Shown here piece after piece: positions 1 to 5,765 of a stretch of DNA of 6,530 nucleotides. The DNA is taken from positions 1-6,530 of the forward strand of contig JAAURZ010000139.1 of the NCBI GenBank assembly GCA_012031955.1. Direction: 5' to 3'. Source of the DNA: Bacteroidia bacterium (GTDB lineage: Bacteria; Bacteroidota; Bacteroidia; Cytophagales; Cyclobacteriaceae). The position numbers and the translations under genes are program-made. Within the stretch, counting starts at the first letter, position 1. The number at the start of each line of letters is the position of its first letter. The notes under the pieces were generated by a model. That model was not told where the DNA came from, made no database searches, and saw only the letters and a program-made list of their open reading frames with translations.

Positions 1-464
1 GCCACGCATGCGGCGAGTCGCGTGCGTCGAGAATGCAAACCGAGGGCTCCATGACCGATACCGTTGACACCAGGGCGACAAGTTTAGGCCGGCGCGACGT
101 CGCCGGCGGCGTGGCCGAGGCACGCGTGCGAGTGCTGCTCCGCGACTTCGACGAAGCGGAGGCCGACATCCGCGTGCTGGGTGTGCTTAAGGTGCGGGCG
201 CAGGATTTCAACTGTACCGAACTGAACCTGCGCCTCAACGGCGCCTCGGAAATGGATTTGAGCGGCCACGGCAACTCGCTCGATGCGACCATTCAGGGAG
301 CGTCGAAGCTAAATGCCTACGACTACGAGGTAACGGATGCCATTGTAGATGCCAATGGGGCCTCGAAGGCGCGCGTGTATGTAACCGGCACCCTGGAAAT
401 CGAAGAGAGTGTGGTGAGCGACGTGGACTACCGCGGCAACCCGAGAGTAATCAGACGAGACTAG
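1..464 (+). CDS. GIN-domain (DUF2807) protein, 5'-truncated by window edge
   Basis: The frame is open from base 3 to the TAG at 462-464, so the gene probably begins outside the window; an ATG at 33 would give 143 residues. Counted from that ATG, residues 30-140 show the repeating pattern of the GIN (putative auto-transporter adhesin head) domain: short beta-strand repeats of about 20 residues with Gly-Ala-Ser turns at 70-72, 89-91 and 109-111, then the usual closing motif YRGNP at 133-137. Family members are normally about 200-250 residues with a signal peptide or lipoprotein signal and lie at the envelope; their biochemical role is poorly defined. The final Gly-Ala-Ser turn is degenerate (VVSDV) and the tail after YRGNP is short. 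Residues 1-29 are low in family likeness, so a frame error near the edge is possible. Family call good, function unknown. Confidence 0.72.
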   Translation, partial: HACGESRASRMQTEGSMTDTVDTRATSLGRRDVAGGVAEARVRVLLRDFDEAEADIRVLGVLKVRAQDFNCTELNLRLNGASEMDLSGHGNSLDATIQGASKLNAYDYEVTDAIVDANGASKARVYVTGTLEIEESVVSDVDYRGNPRVIRRD

Positions 465-509
465 CAAACCAAAATTATATCAAACTGTAAAACCAAACCC
501 CGACCGCGC

Positions 510-563
510 ATGATCATACTGCTACTGCTGTTGCTGGCACTCTGCATGAGCCTGATATTTTAG
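510..563 (+). CDS. Possible 17-residue hydrophobic micro-protein
   Basis: ATG at 510 opens a 17-codon frame ending in TAG at 561-563. The peptide is almost wholly hydrophobic (MIILLLLLLALCMSLIF), long enough for one membrane span and with no charged residue. It sits 46 bases after the GIN gene stop and 20 bases before a strong terminator, so it would lie on the same transcript. No ribosome binding site is seen, which is uninformative in Bacteroidota. A chance Leu/Ile-rich frame of this length is quite possible; I do not recognise a family. Confidence 0.22.
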   Translation: MIILLLLLLALCMSLIF

Positions 564-582
564 GCGAAAAAGGCCCCCGGCG

Positions 583-620
583 AAAGGCTGCCCCGACAAA
601 CGGCAGCCTTTCTTATTTTT
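583..620 (+). terminator. Intrinsic terminator after the GIN gene
   Basis: Perfect 10-bp inverted repeat AAAGGCTGCC (583-592) and GGCAGCCTTT (602-611) with a 9-base loop, followed by the T-rich run CTTATTTTT (612-620). This is a classic rho-independent terminator. It would end transcription of the GIN gene and isolate it from the sigma-factor gene downstream. Confidence 0.9.
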
Positions 621-673
621 AGACACCTCCACTGGTAATCAGGCCTTTCCGTTACAAAAAAAATGAGAACGGC

Positions 674-702
674 GGTGCAACCCCACCCGTATAAGTTGCA
701 TC
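674..702 (+). promoter_or_regulatory. Hairpin in the leader of the ECF sigma gene
   Basis: GGTGCAAC (674-681) can pair with GTTGCATC (695-702): eight consecutive pairs including one G-T wobble, around a 13-base loop. It ends 18 bases before the sigma-factor ATG. It could be a leader RNA structure or a protein-binding palindrome. No T-run follows, so it is not a terminator. No convincing TAnnTTTG promoter box was found between the terminator at 620 and the ATG, so the sigma promoter is unassigned. Confidence 0.35.
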
Positions 703-720
703 TTGTAGCTGAGATCCTAA

Positions 721-1293
721 ATGAAATTCCAGATCTACCGGGCCAAAGAAGATGCGATTATACAGGGGTGCTTACAGCGCGAAAGAGGCGCTCAAAAGCT
801 CTTGTACGATACATATTCGTCGAAAATGTATGGCATCTGTTACCGGTACCTCAAAGATCCGATGGAGGCCGAAGATGTGCTGATCACGGCTTTCACCAAG
901 ATTTTCGAAAAGATAGGTCAGTTTAAGGGTGAGGGAAGTTTTGAAGGGTGGATACGGCGCATTATCGTCAACGAGTCGCTCACGTACCTGAGACGCAACC
1001 GGTCTATGTATGTGGAAACAGAACTGGAACAAGTCGACCGCGAACCAGACTACAACGCTATGAGCGACCACCTGGAAGCGGAAGACCTGGTGAACATGAT
1101 CCAGCAACTCCCCTCCGGCTACAGAATCGTATTTAACATGTATGCCATCGACGGCTATTCGCACAAGGAAATTGCCAACCACCTCGGCATCAGCGAAAAC
1201 ACATCGAAGTCGCAGCTTAGCAGAGCGCGCACTTATTTACAGAAAATTTTGGCTGACCAGGAATGGTCGGCAGAACAAAATCAAAAGCCATGA
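721..1293 (+). CDS. ECF-type RNA polymerase sigma factor (sigma-70 family)
   Basis: A 190-residue protein, normal for an extracytoplasmic-function sigma factor. Region 2 spans about residues 23-93, with the core pattern KMYGICYRYLKDPMEAEDVL and then FEGWIRRIIVNESLTYLRR, which binds the core enzyme and the -10 element. After a linker of roughly 30 residues, region 4 (about 122-176) carries a helix-turn-helix (YSHKEIANHLGISENTSKSQ) for -35 recognition. There is no region 1 or 3, as expected for ECF factors. The ATG at 721 is the best start because the next in-frame ATG lies inside region 2. Its TGA overlaps the ATG of the anti-sigma-like gene (ATGA, 1290-1293), implying translational coupling and a shared transcript. 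The regulon cannot be read from the sequence; the neighbours suggest control of an envelope function. Confidence 0.93.
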   Translation: MKFQIYRAKEDAIIQGCLQRERGAQKLLYDTYSSKMYGICYRYLKDPMEAEDVLITAFTKIFEKIGQFKGEGSFEGWIRRIIVNESLTYLRRNRSMYVETELEQVDREPDYNAMSDHLEAEDLVNMIQQLPSGYRIVFNMYAIDGYSHKEIANHLGISENTSKSQLSRARTYLQKILADQEWSAEQNQKP

Positions 1294-2049
1294 ACGAGCA
1301 ACCGGATAAACTATTTCGTGACAAACTCGACGGATATCGTCCCACGCCGCCCGCTGCGGCTTGGGATCGTATAGAGTCCAATCTTACAAAAAAAGCCATA
1401 AAGCAATTTGGCTGCGCATCGCCGCCGCCGTAGCCTTGCTTGCTTGCGCTACTTACCTGTTGTGGCCCGGAGCCGACTCAACTTCCACACCAACCGTAGC
1501 TGAAAAAATCAGAAAGGCAACAGTGTCGAAAGAGACCCCGCCGAGCGCGTCGATCAAAAACAAACGCCGGCTATGGAGGAAAACAAGCAACCCGAGTCAA
1601 CGCACACAGCCCTGCACCTGACAGAGAAAAAAAGCGAACGCAAGAAGCAGCCGGACGCCGAGGTGGCAGCACCCCCGACTACCGAACGGCAAGAGCAACA
1701 AGTACAAACACAAGTTGAAATCGTGATGAACGAAACCATCGCTGAAGTCGCAATGAATGAGCCGGCAGTGGAACCCGTTCAACCGGCGATTGATGTAGCT
1801 ACCGAAGAAGACAACATGACCATCACGCTGACGGTGGAAGAAGTGAATGAAAAATATTTGACAAAAAAGACGATAGCCGACGCAACGACTCCGGAGAAGA
1901 AGTCATCTACGTTGAGAAAGCTGTTGGACAAAGCCTACGATCTCAAACACAATCAGGATCCGGTTGGCGAACTCCGGCAGAAGAAAAATGAAATTCTCGC
2001 GCTGAATTTTAAAAATGACAAACGTAGACAACAACAAAACAACAAGTAA
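1290..2049 (+). CDS. Single-TM anti-sigma-like protein, frame broken twice in this sequence
   Basis: Read from ATG 1290 the frame stops at 1431-1433 after 47 codons, but coding continues in two further frames to TAA at 2047-2049. Adding one A to the 7-A run at 1388-1394, and one A probably to the 6-A run at 1503-1508, gives one 253-residue protein. Its N-terminal cytoplasmic part (1-38) contains FRDKL at 9-13 and AWDRI at 24-28, a pattern I associate with Bacteroidota proteins encoded right after ECF sigma genes. One membrane span follows (about 40-59), then a long polar Glu/Lys/Gln-rich periplasmic part. It overlaps the sigma gene by 4 bases and lies 12 bases before the barrel gene. The anti-sigma role is inferred from position and topology; no ZAS or FecR motif is seen. 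The second repair site is less certain: both frames are open from 1504 to about 1573. Confidence 0.7.
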
Positions 2050-2061
2050 CAAGAAATTCTT

Positions 2062-3102
2062 ATGAGCAAGTGTATAGTGATAGCGACAGTGCTCTGCTGC
2101 GCACTAGTGATGCCTGGAGTTGCCCAGGAAAAAATTGACACGGTAATCGTAGAGTTAGCAAATTCCAGCAAGGTAGTTTTTACCATGAAGGACCGAAGCG
2201 ACCTCGACATCCTCAAGAACTACGACTTCCAGTCATTGTTTCGCGACATACTCGCCAAATTGGAAACCAACGACTCAACAGCCGTGGCGAAAGAAGAACC
2301 TGTGGAAGAACAACGTGATGAAGAAGTGACCACCGAAGAAGAAAGCCGCTGGGCGCGCTATGGCGACGGTGATGATAATGACGACGATGACGGCGATGAC
2401 AACAATGATAGTGATGACGACGACGTGGAGTGGACCGTTCACTCGCATGGCGGGCGCTGGGGCCGCACATGGCAGTCGTTTAACTTTGACCTGGGCACCA
2501 ACAATTACCTCTCGGATGGAAAATTTCCAGACGCCGACAACGCGGCCTACGCCGTGCGACCCTGGGGATCGTGGTACCTCGCCATCAATTCCATTCAGCG
2601 TACACGCGTGGCCCGTAAGTTTTTTGTTGAATGGGGTGTCGGTTTGAGCTGGTACACGTTCAAATTCCAGGAAGACAACATCACGATTCAGAAAGACAAC
2701 AATGAAGTGAGTTTCAGCTACGACGCGCAGCACGATGAATACATCAAAAGCAAACTTGGTGCGTCGTTCGTAAACGTATCGCTTGTGCCTGTGCTCGACT
2801 TCGGCGGTCGTGGTCGAAAGTCAAGGTTGTGGGACGGGCACTCCAACGCGTTCCGGATCGGCGCGGGCGGTTACGCCGGTTACCGCATCAGCAGCCGCTC
2901 GAAGATCGTATACAAAGACGGCAGCGGCAGGGAGAAGTTCAAAGACAAAGACAACTTCTACCTCAACAATTTCCGCTACGGACTGCGCGTGCAACTCGGC
3001 TTCCGCTCTACTGACCTGTTTTTCAACTACGATCTCAACGAATTGTTTTCAGAAGGCAAAGGACCATCACTCAACGCATTCAGCTTCGGGGTGATCCTCT
3101 AA
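2062..3102 (+). CDS. Predicted outer-membrane beta-barrel protein with Asp-rich linker
   Basis: A 346-residue protein. Residues 1-21 form a Sec signal peptide (Lys at 3, hydrophobic core, likely cleavage after VAQ's Ala at 21). Residues 24-75 are a soluble region, then an acidic stretch: Glu-rich 77-94 and Asp-rich 102-121 (14 Asp in 21 residues). From about 135 to the end, amphipathic aromatic-rich strands alternate with polar turns (for example FFVEWGVGLSWYTFKF at 187-202, FRYGLRVQLGFRS at 304-316), and the chain ends in a strand NAFSFGVIL, typical of Bacteroidota outer-membrane barrels of roughly 8-10 strands. It follows the anti-sigma-like gene by 12 bases, so it is probably the third gene of the sigma operon and possibly its target or sensor. 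No family name can be assigned; substrate and role are unknown. Confidence 0.8.
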   Translation: MSKCIVIATVLCCALVMPGVAQEKIDTVIVELANSSKVVFTMKDRSDLDILKNYDFQSLFRDILAKLETNDSTAVAKEEPVEEQRDEEVTTEEESRWARYGDGDDNDDDDGDDNNDSDDDDVEWTVHSHGGRWGRTWQSFNFDLGTNNYLSDGKFPDADNAAYAVRPWGSWYLAINSIQRTRVARKFFVEWGVGLSWYTFKFQEDNITIQKDNNEVSFSYDAQHDEYIKSKLGASFVNVSLVPVLDFGGRGRKSRLWDGHSNAFRIGAGGYAGYRISSRSKIVYKDGSGREKFKDKDNFYLNNFRYGLRVQLGFRSTDLFFNYDLNELFSEGKGPSLNAFSFGVIL

Positions 3103-3121
3103 AAAGTAAACACGCTTCGAT

Positions 3122-3165
3122 AAAGGAAGGGAATGGATATGATGTCTATCTCCCTTTCTTTTTTT
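3122..3165 (+). terminator. Intrinsic terminator closing the sigma operon
   Basis: AAAGGAAGGGA (3122-3132) pairs with TCCCTTTCTTT (3151-3161) over 11 positions with one G-T wobble, and GATA/TATC can extend the stem inside the loop. A T-run continues to 3165. It starts 19 bases after the barrel gene stop. The end touches the stop codon of the minus-strand four-TM gene, so it also sits between two converging transcripts. Confidence 0.8.
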
Positions 3166-3650
3166 CAGGCATCGCGGCGGTGCAGCACCATTTCTTTTTC
3201 GTCGCCCTTCAACCCAAGGTCGCGACACAGCTTGCCCGGCACGGGCACACCAGCGACATGAGTATGATGTTGAATACAAACATGGCAATGAAAATGGGAT
3301 GGTGCGTAAGGTAGAGGCCCACGCCGAGGAAAAGCCCGCTGCAGGAGACAATTGAAAAACGAACGATTGTTAAGTCGGCATACTTCTCCATGCGCTCGCC
3401 CAGGCTGCTCAACAATTTATATTGCTTCAACCGCGAGCTGAACAAAAATCCCGAAACAATCCACTCGACCAGGGCCAGAAAGGTCAAAAAAAGCGACTAT
3501 CATTGTAGGTTCATTGGTATACACCGGCACCAATTTGTTGGCCTGTATCTCCAGGTAGAGATAACCAAAGGGTATCAACGGCACCAGCATGACCGCGTAG
3601 AGAATATTTTGAAGCTTGTAGAAATACTCGCGAATGGAAGTAAATTTCAT
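3165..3650 (-). CDS. Four-TM membrane protein of unknown function, frame broken twice
   Basis: Minus-strand coding runs from ATG at 3650-3648 to TGA at 3167-3165, in three pieces. The first break is in a 7-A (plus strand) run at 3486-3492, where one base too many or two too few is present. The second is near 3246, where adding one G in minus-strand reading (TGTGG for TGTG) restores the sequence SLVWPVPGKLCRD. Joined, the protein is 161 residues with four hydrophobic spans at about 15-34, 48-70, 95-114 and 116-134, a basic middle loop (70-90), and a polar C-terminal tail ending LHRRDA. The repaired tail (Trp-Pro, then CRDLGLKG) resembles small conserved membrane proteins I associate with Cytophagales, but I know no function for them. 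It is divergent from the TetR gene with its own TAnnTTTG box, and converges on the sigma operon. Its relation to the paa cluster is unclear. Confidence 0.65.
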
Positions 3651-3676
3651 GACAGCGGGAATGACGAACGCGCGGA

Positions 3677-3684
3677 CAAAATTA
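3677..3684 (-). promoter_or_regulatory. Bacteroidota -7 box for the minus-strand four-TM gene
   Basis: Minus-strand reading TAATTTTG exactly matches the TAnnTTTG consensus, with 26 bases between it and the ATG at 3650. No clear TTTG -33 element is seen at the expected distance, so this rests on the -7 match and position. Confidence 0.45.
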
Positions 3685-3720
3685 GCCCAAATAGTATCAT
3701 TAGGTTCGGATGCTAATAAT

Positions 3721-3728
3721 TAAATTTG
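3721..3728 (+). promoter_or_regulatory. Bacteroidota -7 box for the TetR gene
   Basis: TAAATTTG exactly matches the TAnnTTTG consensus and lies 34 bases before the TetR ATG at 3763, in an AT-rich stretch. Only a weak GGTTCG lies near the -33 position. With the box at 3677-3684 on the other strand it makes a divergent promoter region of about 110 bp. Confidence 0.55.
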
Positions 3729-3762
3729 TATATATTTCATATTACGAGAGCCTACTATAACT

Positions 3763-4354
3763 ATGACAGACGCTGTAAGTAATTTATCCAGGAAAGAGCA
3801 GGTGATCAGGAAGGCGGCTGAACTTTTCAAAGCCAAAGGATACGCCGCTGCTTCCATGCGCGACCTCGCCCAGATGCTCGGCATAGAAGCGGCCAGTCTG
3901 TATTCGCATATCAAGTCCAAAGAGGAGATTCTCAGAACCTGTGTTTCGACATGGCGGCGGAGTTCGCGCATCGCTCGACGAAGTGGAGAAGCAGAACGTT
4001 TCGGCCACTGAGAAGCTGCGACGCGGCATTATAGGTCACATCCAGGTGATGTCGCGCGACCTCACAGCCTCCGCGGTTTTTATGAACGAGCACCGGCACC
4101 TCAGCCAGCCGTATCTGCGCGATTTCCTGCTGCTGCGCATCAACTATATCAACCGCTTCAAAAAGATCATCGAAGAAGGCGTACAGTCGAACGAATTCAA
4201 AAACACCATCGACAAAAAACTCGCCGTGATGACATTGTTTTCTTCCCTCAACTGGATGCCCATGTGGTACGATCCCGTAGGCACTATCGACCCAGTGGAA
4301 CTTGGCCTGCAACTCGCCGACATGCTCGTGAACGGCCTCAAGAAGAATCCGTAG
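3763..4354 (+). CDS. TetR/AcrR family regulator, probable PaaR-like repressor, frame broken twice
   Basis: The frame from ATG 3763 gives the DNA-binding domain (about residues 10-56): helices KEQVIRKAAELFKAKGY, then the helix-turn-helix SMRDLAQMLGIEAASLYSHI. It then leaves frame at about 3936. Adding one A there (ctc aga aac ctg) and one base in GCGC at 3966-3969 joins it through LCFDMAAEFA to the frame ending at TAG 4352-4354. The result is 197 residues, the normal TetR length. The C-terminal half (NWMPMWYDPVGTIDPVELGLQLADMLVNGL) resembles the ligand domain of KstR2/FadR-like TetR proteins, whose effectors are acyl-CoA thioesters. It lies 69 bp before paaA on the same strand, so phenylacetyl-CoA or a later CoA intermediate is the likely effector. 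PaaR is a role inferred from domain and position. The interruption is probably a sequence error. Confidence 0.82.
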
Positions 4355-4363
4355 CCTGCCAAG

Positions 4364-4377
4364 CTAACAATCGTTTG
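4364..4377 (+). promoter_or_regulatory. Candidate TetR/PaaR operator upstream of paaA
   Basis: CTAACAATCGTTTG is an imperfect palindrome, symmetric at 10 of 14 positions. It matches, as I recall it, the consensus CNAACGNNCGTTNG reported for the TetR-type PaaR of Thermus at 9 of 10 defined positions. It lies 9 bases after the TetR stop and 46 bases before the paaA ATG. The consensus comes from memory and the Thermus protein is distant, so this is a lead and not a proven site. Confidence 0.45.
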
Positions 4378-4401
4378 TTTACAACGTTATAAAGTTGTAA
4401 A
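4378..4401 (+). promoter_or_regulatory. Perfect inverted repeat overlapping the likely paaA promoter
   Basis: TTTACAAC (4378-4385) and GTTGTAAA (4394-4401) form a perfect 8-bp inverted repeat with an 8-base spacer GTTATAAA. The best -7-like element before paaA, TAAAGTTG (4390-4397; one mismatch to TAnnTTTG), lies across the spacer and right arm, so a protein bound here would block it. A smaller repeat TCGAG / CTCGA (4402-4406, 4414-4418) follows directly and could form a leader hairpin ending 5 bases before the ATG. No T-run follows, so termination is unlikely. Confidence 0.5.
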
Positions 4402-4423
4402 TCGAGGAAAATTCTCGACTCTT

Positions 4424-5410
4424 ATGTACGGTGGCGGAAATACATTTGAAGGTATCAAGGACGATAGTTTAGTCCAGGAGAACCCGGCGAAGCTGGCTGA
4501 ATTCGAAGCGCGCATCGAGCGCGGCGAAAAAATCGAGCCCGTCGACTGGATGCCGCAACTTTATCGCAAGCAACTTATCCGGATGATTGAGCAGCACGCC
4601 CACAGTGAAATTATCGGCGCCCTGCCCGAAGGCACCTGGATAACCCGCGCGCCAGGCTTCAAGCGCAAGCTGGCACTCATGGCCAAAGTGCAAGACGAAG
4701 TGGGCCACGCACAACTCCTGTACAGCGCAGCGGAAACGCTTGGAAAAACACGCGAAGAAATGATTGCCGACCTCATCAATGGCAAATCAAAATACTCCAA
4801 CATTTTCAATTACCCCGCTTTTACCTGGGCAGACTCATGCTTTATCTCCTGGCTGGTGGACGCCGGCGCCATAGTGAACCAGTTGGCCAACGCCAAGGGC
4901 AGCTACGGCCCCTATTGCCGCGCGCTGGACCGCATCTGCGCCGAGGAATCTTTCCACCTGAAATACGGCCACCATTGCGTCATTTATCTGGCCGCCGGCA
5001 CAGCCCGGCAGCGCGAGATGTTTCAGGAAGCACTTAACCGCTGGTGGCCTCCCATGATGCACTTCTTCGGACCGTCAGACAAAATCTCGGCACACACCGA
5101 AACTCTGATGCGGTGGAAAGTGAAAATGGCATCCAACGACGACATGCGAAACCAGTTCCTCGATATGTATGTTCCCAAAATATGGGAACTCGGATTCACT
5201 ATTCCCGATACCGCGCTCGGCAAAGACCCGGCAACGGGACGGTGGCGCTACACGGAACCAGACTGGGATGAATTTAAGCGAGTGATCAATGGCGATGGCC
5301 CGTGCAACAAAGAGCGATTGGAAGTAAGGCGTATTGCGGAGGAAAGAGGCAGATGGGTACGCGAAGCGCTGAAAGCACCGAAGCAAGCGTATGTGATGCC
5401 CCTCGCCTAG
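4424..5410 (+). CDS. paaA: Ring-1,2-phenylacetyl-CoA epoxidase subunit PaaA
   Basis: This is the catalytic alpha subunit of the multicomponent monooxygenase that epoxidises the ring of phenylacetyl-CoA, the first ring-attacking step of aerobic phenylacetate degradation in the cytoplasm. The 328-residue protein is near the usual 310-330. Family diiron motifs are present: Glu62 in [17 protein letters not shown] at 92-95 and ESFH at 175-178; conserved blocks [74 protein letters not shown] and [14 protein letters not shown] surround them. The frame is intact. Start at ATG 4424 gives the normal [10 protein letters not shown] opening. It is preceded by a TetR gene and three inverted repeats, suggesting repressor control. 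The TAG (5408-5410) shares two bases with the stop of the minus-strand gene that follows, so there is no room for a terminator. Identification is secure. Confidence 0.97.
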   Translation: MYGGGNTFEGIKDDSLVQENPAKLAEFEARIERGEKIEPVDWMPQLYRKQLIRMIEQHAHSEIIGALPEGTWITRAPGFKRKLALMAKVQDEVGHAQLLYSAAETLGKTREEMIADLINGKSKYSNIFNYPAFTWADSCFISWLVDAGAIVNQLANAKGSYGPYCRALDRICAEESFHLKYGHHCVIYLAAGTARQREMFQEALNRWWPPMMHFFGPSDKISAHTETLMRWKVKMASNDDMRNQFLDMYVPKIWELGFTIPDTALGKDPATGRWRYTEPDWDEFKRVINGDGPCNKERLEVRRIAEERGRWVREALKAPKQAYVMPLA

Positions 5411-5646
5411 TTGGGATACAGATAAGGCCCGACAATCATTTGAATTTCGGACCAAACGGCCTTCACGGCTTCGGCGGGTGAACTGAAACAACTCTTGAGG
5501 TAAATCAACGTGCTGCTGTCTTCCGGCAACTCGTTGTTGACCCACTTGAAGATGTCGTCTGCCAACAACAACAGATCGTTGGAATGGTACCGCGGATAGT
5601 ACCTGTACAACAAATCAAGTGCCCAGAGAAAGTCTAAATACTTCAT
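5407..5646 (-). CDS. Small conserved-looking protein of unknown function, antisense within the paa cluster
   Basis: Minus-strand frame from ATG 5646-5644 to TAG 5409-5407, 79 residues; an upstream in-frame ATG at 5676 would add 10. The shorter start ([13 protein letters not shown]) looks more natural. The protein is mixed hydrophobic/polar with probable helices ([37 protein letters not shown], then a second amphipathic part ending [10 protein letters not shown]); no signal peptide or clear membrane span. Codon third positions are G/C-biased as in neighbouring genes, and paaB starts only after this gene, so it fills an otherwise empty 355-bp gap; both argue that it is real. I do not recognise the family. 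It converges on paaA with stops overlapping by two bases and is divergent from paaB, so it lies antisense to any paaA-paaB read-through transcript. A 7-of-8 match to TAnnTTTG lies at 5681-5674 on the minus strand. Confidence 0.6.
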   Translation of the reverse strand: MKYLDFLWALDLLYRYYPRYHSNDLLLLADDIFKWVNNELPEDSSTLIYLKSCFSSPAEAVKAVWSEIQMIVGPYLYPN

Positions 5647-5765
5647 AATAGTAAAGATGCAACGAAACGCCTGCACAATTAGTTTACCGATTCTGCCACC
5701 GGTTAAGTCTTATTTCAGGCGGTCGCAAAACATGTTACTTCATTTTCTAAAAAGTTAATGCAAAC

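Noticed and set aside
663..926. Frame of 87 codons overlapping the start of the sigma gene
   Set aside because: It lies in another frame across the clearly recognisable sigma region 2, and its product has no domain-like character.
1388..1394. Programmed frameshift or transcriptional slippage at the 7-A run
   Set aside because: A-runs can slip, but breaks in the TetR gene and near 3246 are not at slippery runs and need the same kind of correction, so sequence error explains all sites together.
2365..2424. Simple DNA repeat or CRISPR-like array in the Asp-rich segment
   Set aside because: The GAT/GAC triplets are irregular and lie in frame within an intact coding region; there are no spacers or palindromic repeats.
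2275..2733. Long minus-strand frame of 152 codons inside the barrel gene
   Set aside because: It is a shadow: the Asp codons GAT/GAC read backwards give Val/Ile/His runs. The plus-strand signal peptide and barrel pattern are convincing.
4378..4418. Terminator after the TetR gene
   Set aside because: The inverted repeats have AT-rich or short stems with no T-run after them; their symmetry fits operator sites better.
5075..5545. Minus-strand frame of 156 codons over the end of paaA
   Set aside because: It is antisense to strongly conserved PaaA sequence, Arg/His/Phe-rich, and also overlaps the better supported 79-codon gene in another frame.
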